This document shows, in pieces, positions 49,086-62,900 of a DNA stretch of 64,000 bases; within the stretch, counting starts at the first letter, position 1, and each line of letters opens with the position of its first letter. This DNA is from Euwallacea fornicatus (Eukaryota > Arthropoda > Insecta > Coleoptera > Curculionidae), in NCBI RefSeq assembly GCF_040115645.1, contig NW_027096076.1:124001-188000 (forward strand). Direction: 5' to 3'. Both the position numbers and the translations under genes were made by a program. Under the pieces are notes generated by a model. The model made no database searches. It was not told the DNA's origin and saw nothing but the letters and a program-made list of their open reading frames with translations.

Positions 49086-50829
49086 GTCACGCAAGATGTA
49101 TGTTTGTGCACATAAATTACTCGTTTTCTAGAAAACTCACCAAGATACAATGAAGCCTTGTGAGTCATGATGAAGAGCTAAAAGAGATGATTCTATGATC
49201 AATTTTTTGAAGCAATTTGAAGCACATTTGCCGAAGTTACGGAGGTTCAAAACTTGAAAAGTCACGAAAGATGTGTGTTTGAGCATATAAATTACTCGTT
49301 TTCTAGAAAACTCATCGAGATATAATGAAGCCTTATGAGTCATGATGAAGAGCTAAACGAGATGATTCTATGATCAATCTATTAAGCAATTTGAAGCACA
49401 TTTGCCGAAATTACGGAGGTTCAAATCTTGAAAAGTCACGAAAGATGTGTGTTTGAGCACATAAATTACTCGTTTTCTACAAAAATTCACCAAGATACAA
49501 TGAAGCCTTATTTGTCATGTTAAAGAGGTCGTCGAGGTGATTCTGTGGTAAAATTTTGAAGGTATTTGGAGCTCATTTTCCGAAGTTATGGAGGTTCAAA
49601 ACTTGAAAAGTCACGCAAGATGTATGTTTGTGCACATAAATTACTCGTTTTCTAGAAAACTCACCAAGATATAATGAAGCTTTATGAGTCATGATGAAGA
49701 GCTCAACGTGATGATTCTATGATCAATTTTTTAAGCAATTTGAAGAACATTTGCCGAAGTTACGGAGGTTCAAATCTTGAAAAGTCACGAAAGCTGTGTG
49801 TTTGAGCACATAAATTACTCGTTTTCTAGAAAACTCACTTAGATATAATGAAGCCTTATCAGTCCTGATGAAGAGCTCAACGAGATGATTCTATGATCAA
49901 TTTTTTAAGCAATTTGAAGCACATTTGCCGAAGTTACGGAGGTTCAAAACTTGAAAAGTCACGCAAGATGTATGTTTGTGCACATAAATTACTCGTTTTC
50001 TAGAAAACTCACCAAGATACAATGAAGCCTTGTGAGTCATGATGAAGAGCTAAAAGAGATGATTCTATGATCAATTTTTTGAAGCAATTTGAAGCACATT
50101 TACCGAAGTTACGGAGGTTCAAAACTTGAAAAGTCACGAAAGATGTGTGTTTGAGCATATAAATTACTCGTTTTCTAGAAAACTCATCGAGATATAATGA
50201 AGCCTTATGAGTCATGATGAAGAGCTAAACGAGATGATTCTATGATCAATCTATTAAGCAATTTGAAGCACATTTGCCGAAATTACGGAGGTTCAAATCT
50301 TGAAAAGTCACGAAAGATGTGTGTTTGAGCACATAAATTACTCGTTTTCTACAAAAATTCACCAAGATACAATGAAGCCTTATTTGTCATGTTAAAGAGG
50401 TCGTCGAGGTGATTCTGTGGTAAAATTTTGAAGGTATTTGGAGCTCATTTTCCGAAGTTATGGAGGTTCAAAACTTGAAAAGTCACGCAAGATGTATGTT
50501 TGTGCACATAAATTACTCGTTTTCTAGAAAACTCACCAAGATATAATGAAGCTTTATGAGTCATGATGAAGAGCTCAACGTGATGATTCTATGATCAATT
50601 TTTTAAGCAATTTGAAGAACATTTGCCGAAGTTACGGAGGTTCAAATCTTGAAAAGTCACGAAAGCTGTGTGTTTGAGCACATAAATTACTCGTTTTCTA
50701 GAAAACTCACTTAGATATAATGAAGCCTTATCAGTCATGATGAAGAGCTCAACGAGATGATTCTATGATCAATTTTTTAAGCAATTTGAAGCACATTTGC
50801 CGAAGTTACGGAGGTTCAAATCTTGAAAA
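49086..50829 (+). repeat. Five-monomer cassette, derived copies b and c in tandem (872 bp x 2)
   Basis: Copies 49086-49957 and 49958-50829 are direct tandem repeats, both with the inserted G. Differences seen are TACCGAAG near 50101 in the second copy where the first has GCCGAAG, and GTCCTGATG (49862) in the first where the second has GTCATGATG. Copy c lies within the second large duplication and copy b mostly between the two. Open minus-strand frames at 49137-49343 and 50009-50215 are side effects. Confidence 0.88.
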
Positions 50830-53800
50830 GTCACGAAAGATGTATGTTTGTGCACATAAATTACTCGTTTTCTAGAAAACTCACCAAGATACAATGAAGC
50901 CTTATTTGTCATGTTAAAGAGCTCGTCGAGGTGATTCTGTGGTAAAATTTTGAAGGTAGTTGGAGCTCATTTGCTGAAGTTACGGAGGTTCAAAACTTGA
51001 AAAGTCACGAAAGATGTATGTTTGTGCACATAAATTACTCGTTTTCTAGAAAACTCACCGAGATATAATGAAGCTTTATGAGTCATGATGAAGAGCTAAA
51101 CGAGATGATTCTATGATCAATTTTTTAAGCAATTTGAAGCACATTTGCCGAAGTTACGGAGGTTCAAAACTTGAAAAGTCACGAAAGATGTGTGTTTGAG
51201 CATATAAATTACTCGTTTTCTAGAAAACTCACCGAGATATAATGAAGCTTTATGAGTCATGATGAAGAGCTAAACGAGATGATTCTATGATCAATCTATT
51301 AAGCAATTTGAAGCACATTTGCCGAAATTACGGAGGTTCAAATCTTGAAAAGTCACGAAAGATGTGTGTTTGAGCACATAAATTACTCGTTTTCTACAAA
51401 AATTCACCAAGATTCAATGAAGCCTTATTTGTCATGTTAAAGAGGTCGTCGAGGTGATTCTGTGGTAAAATTTTGAAGGTATTTGGAGCTCATTTGCCGA
51501 AGTTACGGATGTTCAAAGCTTGAAAAGTCACGAAAGATGTGTGTTTGAGCACATAAATTACTCGTTTTCTAGAAAACTCACTTAGATATAATGAAGCCTT
51601 ATGAGTCATGATGAAGAGCTAAACGAGATGATTCTATGATCAATTTTTTAAGCAATTTGAAGCACATTTGCCGAAGTTACGGAGGTTCAAAGCTTGAAAA
51701 GTCACGAAAGATGTGTGTTTGAGAACATAAATTACTCGTTTTCTAGAAAACTCACCAAGATACAATGAAGCCTTATTTGTCATAATAAAGAGCTGGTTGA
51801 GGCGATTCTGTGGTCAAATTTTGAAGGTAGTTGGAGCTCATTTGCCGAAGTTACGGAAGTTCAAAGCTTGAAAAGAAACGAAAGATGTGTGTTTGAGCAC
51901 ATAAATTACTCGTTTTCTAGAAAACTCACCACGATACAATGAAGCCTTATGAGTCATGATGAAGAGCTAAACGAGATGATTCTATGATCAATTTTTTAAG
52001 CAATTTGAAGCACATTTGCCGAAGTTACGGAGGTTCAAAACTTGAAAAGTCACGAAAGATGTGTGTTTGAGCATATAAATTACTCGTTTTCTAGAAAACT
52101 CATCGAGATATAATGAAGCCTTATGAGTCATGATGAAGAGCTAAACGAGATGATTCTATGATCAATCTATTAAGCAATTTGAAGCACATTTGCCGAAATT
52201 ACGGAGGTTCAAATCTTGAAAAGTCACGAAAGATGTGTGTTTGAGCACATAAATTACTCGTTTTCTACAAAAATTCACCAAGATACAATGAAGCCTTATT
52301 TGTCATGTTAAAGAGGTCGTCGAGGTGATTCTGTGGTAAAATTTTGAAGGTATTTGGAGCTCATTTGCCGAAGTTACGGAGGTTCAAATCTTGAAAAGTC
52401 ACGAAGGAAGTGTGTTTGTGCACATAAATTACTCGTTTTCTAGAAAACTCACCAAGATACAATGAAGCCTTATTTGTAATATTAAAGAGCTCGTTGAGGC
52501 GATTCTGTGGTCAAATTTTGAAGGTAGTTGGAGCTCATTTGCCGAAGTTACGGAGGTTCAAATCTTGAAAAGTCACGAAAGATGTGTGTTTGAGCACATA
52601 AATTACTCGTTTTCTAGAAAACTCACCGAGATATAATGAAACCTTATGAGTCATGATGAAGAGCTAAACGAGATGATTCTATGATCAATTTTTTAAGCAA
52701 TTTGAAGCACATTTGCCGAAGTTACGGAGGTTCAAAACTTGAAAAGTCACGAAAGATGTGTGTTTGAGCACATAAATTACTCGTTTTCTACAAAAATTCA
52801 CCAAGATACAATGAAGCCTTATTTGTCATGTTAAAGAGATCGTCGAGGTGATTCTGTGGTAAAATTTTGAAGGTATTTGGAGCTCATTTGCCGAAGTTAC
52901 GGAGGTTCAAAACTTGAAAAGTCACGAAATATGTGTGTTTGTGAACATAAATTACTAGTTTTCTAAAAAACTCACCAAGATACAATGAAGCCTTATTTGT
53001 CATAATAAAGAGCTGGTTGAGGCGATTCTGTGGTCAAATTTTGAAGGTAGTTGGAGCTCATTTGCCGAAGTTACGGAAGTTCAAAGCTTGAAAAGTCACG
53101 AAAGATGTGTGTTTGAGCACATAAATTACTCGTTTTCTAGAAAACTCACCGAGATATAATGAAGCCTTATGAGTCAAGACGAAGAGCTCAACGAGATGAT
53201 TCTATGATCAATTTTTTAAGCAATTTGAAGCACATTTGCCGAAGTTACCGAGGTTCAAATCTTGAAAAGTCACGAAAGATGTATGTTTGTGCACATAAAT
53301 TACTCGTTTTCTAGAAAACTCACCAAGATACAATGAAGCCTTATTTGTCATGTTAAAGAGCTCGTCGAGGTGATTCTGTGGTAAAATTTTGAAGGTATTT
53401 GGAGCTCATTTGCTGAAGTTACGGAGGTTCAAAACTTGAAAAGTCACGAAAGATGTGTGTTTGAGCACATAAATTACTCGTTTTCTAGAAAACTCACCAA
53501 GATACAATGAAGCCTTATTTGTCATGTTAAAGACCTCGTTGAGGCGATTCTGTGGTCAAATTTTGAAGGTAGTTGGAGCTCATTTGCCGAAGTTACGGAG
53601 GTTCAACGCTTGAAAAATCACGAAAGATGTGTGTTTGAGCACATAAATTACTCGTTTTCTAGAAAACTCACCGAGATATAATGAAGCTTTATGAGTCATG
53701 ATGAAGAGCTCAACGTGATGATTCTATGATCAATTTTTTAAGCAATTTGAAGCACATTTGCCGAAGTTACGGAGGTTCAAATCTTGAAAAGTCACGAAAG

Positions 53801-54838
53801 ATGTGTGTTTGAGCACATAAATTACTCGTTTTCTAGAAAACTCACCTAGATACAATGAAGCCTTATTTGTCATGTTAAAGAGATCGTCGAGGTGATTCTG
53901 TGGTAAAATTTTGAAGGTATTCGGAGCTCATTTGCCGAAGTTACGGAGGTTCAAAGCTTGAAAAATCACGAAAGATGTGTGTTTGAGCACATAAATTACT
54001 CGTTTTCTAGAAAACTCACCGACATATAATGAAGATTTATGAGTCATGATGAAGAGCTCAACGAGATGATTCTATGATCAATTTTTTAAGCAATTTGAAG
54101 CACATTTGCCAAAGTTACGGAGGTTCAAATCTTGAAAAGTCACGAAAGATGTGTGCTTGAGCACATAAATTACTCGTTTTCTAGAAAACTCACCGACATA
54201 TAATGAAGCTTTATGAGTCATGATGAATAGCTAAACGAGATGATTCTATGATCACTATTTTAAGCAATTTGAAGCACATTTGCCGAAGTTACCGAGGTTC
54301 AAATCTTGAAAAGTCACGAAAGATGTGTGTTTGTGAACATAAATTACTCGTTTTCTAGAAAACTCACCAAGATACAATGAAGCATTCTTAGTCGTGTTAA
54401 AGAACTCGTTGAGATGATTCTGTGGTCAAATTTTGAAGGTAGTTGCAGCTCATTTGCCGAAGTTACGGAGGTTCAAATCTTGAAAAGTCACGAAAGATGT
54501 GTGTTTGAGCACATAAATTACTCGTTTTCTAGAAAACTCACAGACATATAATGAAGATTTATGAGTCATGATGAAGAGCTCAACGAGATGATTCTATGAT
54601 CAATTTTTTAAGCAATTAGAAGCACATTTGCCGAAGTTACGGAGGTTCAAAGCTTGAAAAGTCACGAAAGATGTGTGTTTGAGCACATAAATTACTCGTT
54701 TTCTAGAAAACTCACCGAGATATAATGAAGCTTTATGAGTCATGATGAAGAGCTCAACGTGATGATTCTATGATCAATTTTTTAAGCAATTTGAAGCACA
54801 TTTGCCGAAGTTACGGAGGTTCAAATCTTGAAAAGTCA
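49681..54838 (+). repeat. Large duplication (about 5.16 kb), copy 2
   Basis: This is the partner of 43410-48567. Private changes include TACCGAAG near 50101, GAAACG near 51876 in place of GTCACG, and TATTCGGAGC near 53920. The match ends where this copy reads GTCATGAAAG near 54836 and then goes into a CCGAG monomer with TATAACGAAG and GGGTCGTG, while copy 1 goes into a CTTAG monomer. Confidence 0.9.
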
Positions 54839-57800
54839 TGAAAGATGTGTGTTTGAGCACATAAATTACTCGTTTTCTAGAAAACTCACCGAGATATAAC
54901 GAAGCCTTATGGGTCGTGATGAAGAGCTCAACGTGATGATTCTATGATCAATTTTTCAAGCAATTTGAAGCACATTTGCCGAAGTTACGGAGGTTCAAAT
55001 CTTGAAAAGTCACGAAAGATGTGTGTTTGAGCACATAAATTTCTCGTTTTCTACAAAAATTCACCAAGATACAATGAAGCCTTATTTGTCATGTTAAAGA
55101 GATCGTCGAGGTGATTCTGTGGTAAAATTTTGAAGGTATTTGGAGCTCATTTGCCGAAGTTACGGAGGTTCAAAACTTGAAAAGTCACGAAATATGTGTG
55201 TTTGTGAACATAAATTACTAGTTTTCTAAAAAACTCACCAAGATACAATGAAGCCTTATTTGTCATAATAAAGAGCTGGTTGAGGCGATTCTGTGGTCAA
55301 ATTTTGAAGGTAGTTGGAGCTCATTTGCCGAAGTTACGGAAGTTCAAAGCTTGAAAAGTCACGAAAGATGTATGTTTGTGCACATAAATTACTCGTTTTC
55401 TAGAAAACTCACCAAGATACAATGAAGCCTTATGAGTCATGATGAAGAGCTAAACGAGATGATTCTATGATCAATTTTTTAAGCAATTTGAAGCACATTT
55501 GCCGAAGTTACGGAGGTTCAAAACTTGAAAAGTCACGAAAGATGTGTGTTTGAGCATATAAATTACTCGTTTTCTAGAAAACTCATCGAGATATAATGAA
55601 GCCTTATGAGTCATGATGAAGAGCTAAACGAGATGATTCTATGATCAATCTATTAAGCAATTTGAAGCACATTTGCCGAAATTACGGAGGTTCAAATCTT
55701 GAAAAGTCACGAAAGATGTGTGTTTGAGCACATTAATTACTCGTTTTCTACAAAAATTCACCAAGATACAATGAAGCCTTATTTGTCATGTTAAAGAGGT
55801 CGTCGAGGTGATTCTGTGGTAAAATTTTGAAGGTATTTGGAGCTCATTTGCCGAAGTTACGGACGTTCAAAGCTTGAAAAGTCACGAAAGATGTGTGTTT
55901 GAGCACATAAATTACTCGTTTTCTAGAAAACTCACTTAGATATAATGAAGCCTTATGAGTCATGATGAAGAGCTAAACGAGATGATTCTATGATCAATTT
56001 TTTAAGCAATTTGAAGCACATTTGCCGAAGTTACGGAGGTTCAAAGCTTGAAAAGTCACGAAAGATGTATGTTTGTGCACATAAATTACTCGTTTTCTAG
56101 AAAATTCACCGAGATATAATGAAGCTTTATGAGTCATGATGAAGAGCTCAACGTGATGATTCTATGATCAATTTTTTAAGCAATTTGAAGAACATTTGCC
56201 GAAGTTACGGAGGTTCAAATCTTGAAAAGTCACGAAAGCTGTGTGTTTGAGCACATAAATTACTCGTTTTCTAGAAAACTCACTTAGATATAATGAAGCC
56301 TTATCAGTCATGATGAAGAGCTCAACGAGATGATTCTATGATCAATTTTTTAAGCAATTTGAAGCACATTTGCCGAAGTTACGGAGGTTCAAATCTTGAA
56401 AAGTCACGAAAGATGTATGTTTGTGCACATAAATTACTCGTTTTCTAGAAAACTCACCAAGATACAATGAAGCCTTATTTGACATGTTAAAGAGCTCGTC
56501 GAGGTGATTCTGTGGTAAAATTTTGAAGGTATTTGGAGCTCATTTGCTGAAGTTACGGAGGTTCAAAACTTGAAAAGTCACGAAAGATGTGTGTTTGAGC
56601 ACATAAATTACTCGTTTTCTAGAAAACTCACCAAGATACAATGAAGCCTTATTTGTCATGTTAAAGACCTCGTTGAGGCGATTCTGTGGTCAAATTTTGA
56701 AGGTAGTTGGAGCTCATTTGCCGAAGTTACGGAGGTTCAACGCTTGAAAAATCACGAAAGATGTGTGTTTGAGCACATAAATTACTCGTTTTCTAGAAAA
56801 CTCACCGAGATATAATGAAGCCTTATGGGTCATGATGAAGAGCTCAACGTGATGATTCTATGATCAATTTTTTAAGCAATTTGAAGCACATTTGCCGAAG
56901 TTACGGAGGTTCAAATCTTGAAAAGTCACGAAAGATGTGTGTATGAGCACATAAATTACTAGTTTTCTACAAAAATTCACCAAGATACAATGAAGCCTTA
57001 TTTGTCATGTTAAAGAGGGCGTCGAGGTGATTCTGTGGTAAAATTTTGAAGGTATTTGGAGCTCATTTGCCGAAGTTACGGAGGTTCAAATCTTGAAAAG
57101 TCACGAAAGATGTGTGTTTGAGCACATAAATTACTCGTTTTCTAGAAAACTCATCGAGATATAATGAAGCCTTATGAGTCATGATGAAGAGCTCAACGAG
57201 ATGATTCTATGATCAATTTTTTAAGCAATTTGAAGCACATTTGCCGAAGTTACGGAGGTTCAAATCTTGAAAAGTCACGAAAGTTGTGTGTTTGAGCATA
57301 TAAATTACTCGTTTTCTAGAAAACTCATCGAGATATAATGAAGCCTTATGAGTCATGATGAAGAGCTAAACGAGATGATTCTATGATCAATTTTTTAAGC
57401 AATTTGAAGCACATTTGCCGAAGTTACGGAGGTTCAAAACTTGAAAAGTCACGAAAGATGTGTGTTTGAGCACATAAATTACTCGTTTTCTACAAAAATT
57501 CACCAAGATACAATGAAGCCTTATTTGTCATGTTAAAGAGATCGTCGAGGTGATTCTGTGGTAAAATTTTGAAGGTATTTGGAGCTCATTTGCCGAAGTT
57601 ACGGAGGTTCAAAACTTGAAAAGTCACGAAATATGTGTGTTTGTGAACATAAATTACTAGTTTTCTAAAAAACTCACCAAGATACAATGAAGCCTTATTT
57701 GTCATAATAAAGAGCTGGTTGAGGCGATTCTGTGGTCAAATTTTGAAGGTAGTTGGAGCTCATTTGCCGAAGTTACGGAAGTTCAAAGCTTGAAAAGTCA

Positions 57801-58118
57801 CGAAAGATGTATGTTTGTGCACATAAATTACTCGTTTTCTAGAAAACTCACCAAGATACAATGAAGCCTTATGAGTCATGATGAAGAGCTAAACGAGATG
57901 ATTCTATGATCAATTTTTTAAGCAATTTGAAGCACATTTGCCGAAGTTACGGAGGTTCAAAACTTGAAAAGTCACGAAAGATGTGTGTTTGAGCATATAA
58001 ATTACTCGTTTTCTAGAAAACTCATCGAGATATAATGAAGCCTTATGAGTCATGATGAAGAGCTAAACGAGATGATTCTATGATCAATCTATTAAGCAAT
58101 TTGAAGCACATTTGCCGA
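54839..58118 (+). repeat. Type II monomers with a 2439-bp offset duplication
   Basis: About 55042-55679 recurs at 57481-58118 (14 monomers plus 3 bases): GAGATCGTCGAGG, CGAAATATG, ATAATAAAGAGCTGG (55265/57704), then GTATG and GCATATAAAT monomers in the same order. The left part of this block is shared with 52760-53090 as well. The copies differ by AAATTTCTCG against AAATTACTCG at the left edge and by GAAATTACGG against GAAGTTACGG at the right. Confidence 0.83.
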
Positions 58119-61100
58119 AGTTACGGAGGTTCAAAACTTGAAAAGTCACGAAAGATGTGTGTTTGAGCATATAAATTACTCGTTTTCTAGAAAACTCATC
58201 GAGATATAATGAAGCCTTATGAGTCATGATGAAGAGCTAAACGAGATGATTCTATGATCAATCTATTAAGCAATTTGAAGCACATTTGCCGAAATTACGG
58301 AGGTTCAAATCTTGAAAAGTCACGAAAGATGTATGTTTGTGCACATAAATTACTCGTTTTCTAGAAAACTCACCAAGATACAATGAAGCCTTATTTGTCA
58401 TGTTAAAGAGCTCGTCGAGGTGATTCTGTGGTAAAATTTTGAAGGTATTTGGAGCTCATTTGCTGAAGTTACGGAGGTTCAAAACTTGAAAAGTCACGAA
58501 AGATGTGTGTTTGAGCACATAAATTACTCGTTTTCTAGAAAACTCACCAAGATACAATGAAGCCTTATTTGTCATGTTAAAGAGGTCGTCGAGGTGATTC
58601 TGTGGTAAAATTTTGAAGGCATTTGGAGCTCATTTGCCGAAGTTACGGAGGTTCAAAGCTTGAAAAGTCACGAAAGATGTGTGTTTGAGCACATAAATTA
58701 CTCGTTTTCTAGAAAACTCACCAAGATACAATGAAGCCTTATTTGTCATGTTAAAGACCTCGTTGAGGCGATTCTGTGGTCAAATTTTGAAGGTAGTTGG
58801 AGCTCATTTGCCGAAGTTACGGAGGTTCAACGCTTGAAAAATCACGAAAGATGTGTGTTTGAGCACATAAATTACTCGTTTTCTAGAAAACTCACCGAGA
58901 TATAATGAAGCCTTATGGGTCATGATGAAGAGCTCAACGTGATGATTCTATGATCAATTTTTTAAGCAATTTGAAGCACATTTGCCGAAGTTACGGAGGT
59001 TCAAATCTTGAAAAGTCACGAAAGATGTGTGTTTGAGCACATAAATTACTAGTTTTCTACAAAAATTCACCAAGATACAATGAAGCCTTATTTGTCATGT
59101 TAAAGAGGGCGTCGAGGTGATTCTGTGGTAAAATTTTGAAGGTATTTGGAGCTCATTTGCCGAAGTTACGGAGGTTCAAATCTTGAAAAGTCACGAAAGA
59201 TGTGTGTTTGAGCACATAAATTACTCGTTTTCTAGAAAACTCATCGAGATATAATGAAGCCTTATGAGTCATGATGAAGAGCTCAACGTGATGATTCTAT
59301 GATCAATTTTTTAAGCAATTTGAAGCACATTTGCCGAAGTTACGGAGGTTCAAAGCTTGAAAACTCACGAAAGATGTGTGCTTGAGCACATAAATTACTC
59401 GTTTTCTAGAAAACTCACTTAGATATAATGAAGCCTTATGAGTCATGATGAAGAGCTAAACGAGATGATTCTATGATCAATTTTTTAAGCAATTTGAAGC
59501 ACATTTGCCGAAGTTACGGAGGTTCAAAACTTGAAAAGTCACGAAAGATGTGTGTTTGAGCACATAAATTACTCGTTTTCTAGAAAACTCACCGAGATAT
59601 AATGAAGCCTTATGAGTCATGATGAAGAGCTAAACGAGATGATTCTATGATCAATGTTTTAAGCAATTTGAAGCACATTTGCCGAAGTTACGGAGGTTCA
59701 AACTTGAAAAGTCACGAAAGATTTGTGTTTGAGCACATAAATTACTCGTTTTCTGGAAAACTCACTTAGATATAATGAAGCCTTATGAGTCATGATGAAG
59801 AGCTAAACGAGATGATTCTATGATCAATTTTTTAAGCAATTTGAAGCACATTTGCCGAAGTTACGGAGGTTCAAAACTTGAAAAGTCACGAAAGATGTGT
59901 GTTTGAGCACATAAATTACTAGTTTTCTACAAAAATTCACTAAGATACAATGAAGCCTTATTTGTCATGTTAAAGAGGTCGTCGAGGTGATTCTGTGGTA
60001 AAATTTTGAAGGTATTTGGAGCTCATTTGCCGAAGTTACGGAGGTTCAAATCTTGAAAAGTCACGAAAGCTGTGTGTTTGAGCACATAAATTACTCGTTT
60101 TCTAGAAAACTCACTTAGATATAATGAAGCCTTATGAGTCATGATGAAGAGCTCAACGAGATGATTCTATGATCAATTTTTTAAGCAATTTGAAGCACAT
60201 TTGCCGAAGTTACCGAGGTTCAAATCTTGAAAAGTCACGAAAGATGTGTGTTTGTGAACATAAATTACTCGTTTTCTAGAAAACTCACCTAGATATAATG
60301 AAGCCTTCTTAGTCGTGTTAAAGAGCTCGTCGAGGTGATTCTGTGGTAAAGTTTTGAAGGTATTTGGAGCTCATTTGCCGAAGTTACGGAGGTTCAAAAC
60401 TTGAAAAGTCACGAAGGATGTGTGCTTGAGCACATAAATTACTCGTTTTCTAGAAAACTCACCGACATATAATGAAGATTTATGAGTCATGATGAAGAGC
60501 TCAACGAGATGATTCTATGATCAATTTTTTAAGCAATTTGAAGCACATTTGCCCAAGTTACGGAGGTTCAAAGCTTGAAAAGTCACGAAAGATGTGTGTT
60601 TGAGCACATAAATTACTCGTTTTCTAGAAAACTCACCGAGATATAATGAAGCCTTATTTGTCACGTTAAAGAGCTCGTCGAGGTGATTCTGTGGTAAAAT
60701 TTTGAAGGTATTTGGAGCTCATTTGCCGAAGTTACGGAGGTTCAAAACTTGAAAAGTCACGAAAGATGTGTGTTTGAGCACATAAATTACTCGTTTTCTA
60801 GAAAACTCACCAAGATACAATGAAGCCTTATTTGTCATGTTAAAGAGCTCGTCGAGGTGATTCTGTGGTAAAATTTTGAAGGTAGTTGCAGCTCATTTGC
60901 CGAAGTTACGGAGGTTCAAAACTTGAAAAGTCACGAAAGATGTGTGTTTGAGCACATAAATTACTCGTTTTCTAGAAAACTCATCGAGATATAATGAAGC
61001 CTTATGAGTCATGATGAAGAGCTAAACAAGATGATTCTATGATCAATTTTTTAAGCAATTTGAAGCACATTTGCTGAAGTTACGGAGGTTCAAAACTTGA

Positions 61101-61159
61101 AAAGTCACGAAAGATGTGTGTTTGATCACATAAATTACTCGTTTTCTAGAAAACTCACT
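58119..61159 (+). repeat. Type II monomers with a 2090-bp offset duplication
   Basis: About 56580-57190 recurs at 58670-59280 (12 monomers plus 2 bases), tied by GACCTCG (56666/58756), TTCAACGCTTG, CCTTATGGGTC and GAGGGCGTCG. The first copy has TGTATGAGCAC near 56941 where the second has TGTTTGAGCAC. The rest is ordinary monomers with some private variants: AATGTTTTAAGC near 59655, GATTTGTG near 59721, TTCTGGAAAAC near 59752 and GCCCAAG near 60551. Confidence 0.8.
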
Positions 61160-62900
61160 TAGATATAATGAAGCCTTATGAGTCATGATGAACAGCTAAA
61201 CGAGATGATTCTATGATCACTTTTTTAAGCAATTTGAAGCACATTTGCCGAAGTTACGGAGGTTCAAATCTTGAAAAGTCACGAAAGATGTGTGTTTGAG
61301 CACATAAATTACTAGTTTTCTACAAAAATTCACCAAGATACAATGAAACCTTATTTGTCATGTTAAAGAGGTCGTCGAGGTGATTCTGTGGTAAAATTTT
61401 GAAGGTATTTGGAGCTCATTTGCCGAAGTTACGGAGGTTCAAAACTTGAAAAGTCACGAAGGATGTGTGCTTGAGCACATAAATTATTCGTTTTCTAGAA
61501 AACTCACCGACATATAATGAAGCTTTATGAGTCATGATGAATAGCTAAACGAGATGATTCTATGATCAATTTTTTAAGCAATTTGAAGCACATTTGCCGA
61601 AGTTACCGAGGTTCAAATCTTGAAAAGTCACGAAAGATGTGTGTTTGTGAACATAAATTACTCGTTTTCTAGAAAACTCACCAAGACATAATGAAGCCTT
61701 ATTTGTCACGTTAACGAGCTCGTCGAGGTAATTCTGTAGTCAAATTTTGAAGTTAGTTGCAGCTCATTTGCCGAAGTTACGGAGGTTCAAAGCTTGAAAA
61801 GTCACGAAAGATGTGTGTTTGAGCACATAAATTACTCGTTTTCTAGAAAACTCACCGAGATATAATGAAGCCTTATTTGTCACGTTAAAGAGCTCGTCGA
61901 GGTGATTCTGTGGTAAAATTTTGAAGGTATTTGGAGCTCATTTGCCGAAGTTACGGAGGTTCAAAACTTGAAAAGTCACGAAAGATGTGTGTTTGAGCAC
62001 ATAAATTACTCGTTTTCTAGAAAACTCACCGAGATACAATGAAGCCTTATTTGTCATGTTAAAGAGCTCGTCGAGGTGATTCTATGGTAAAATTTTGAAG
62101 GTATTTGGAGCTCATTTGCCGAAGTTACGGAGGTTCAAAACTTGAAAAGTCACGAAAGATGTATGTTTGTGCACATAAATTACTCGTTTTCTAGAAAACT
62201 CACCAAGATACAATGAAGCCTTATGAGTCATGATGCAGAGCTCAACGAGATGATTCTATGATCAATTTTTTAAGCAATTTGAAGCACATTTGCCGAAGTT
62301 ACCGAGGTTCAAATCTTGAAAAGTCACGAAAGATGTGTGTTTGAGCACATAAATTACTCGTTTTCTAGAAAACTCACCAAGATACAATGAAGCCTTATTT
62401 GTCATGTTAAAGAGCTCGTCGAGGTGATTCTGTGGTAAAATTTTGAAGGTAGTTGCAGCTCATTTGCCGAAGTTACGGAGGTTCAAATCTTGAAAAGTCA
62501 CTAAAGATGTGTGTTTGAGCACATAAATTACCCGTTTTCTAGAAAACTCATCGAGATATAATGAAGCCTTATAAGTCATGATGAAGAGCTAAACGAGATG
62601 ATTCTATGATCAATTTTTTAAGCAATTTGAAGCACATTTGCCGAAGTTACGGACGTTCAAAGCTTGAAAAGTCACGAAAGATGTGTGTTTGAGCACATAT
62701 ATTACTCGTTTTCTAGAAAACTCACTTAGATATAATGAAGCCTTATGAGTCATGATGAACAGCTAAACGAGATGATTCTATGATCACTTTTTTAAGCAAT
62801 TTGAAGCACATTTGCCGAAGTTACGGAGGTTCAAAGCTTGAAAAATCACGAAAGATGTGTGTTTGAGCACATAAATTACTCGTTTTCTAGAAAACTCACC
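61160..62900 (+). repeat. 1741-bp tandem unit (10 monomers), copy 1
   Basis: Diagnostic order: GAACAGC with TCACTTTTTTAAGC, CTACAAAAATTC with AATGAAACC, GTCACGAAGG with TGTGCTTGAGC and AAATTATTCG (61453), GACATAATG with GTTAACGAGC, TAATTCTGTAG and GAAGTTAGTTG, then GATGCAGAG. Each recurs 1741 bp later. Confidence 0.87.

Noticed and set aside
54900..54960. Possible foreign insertion around TATAACGAAG, GGGTCGTG and TTTTTCAAGC
   Set aside because: It is only a monomer with several point changes; its length and the flanking landmarks are normal.
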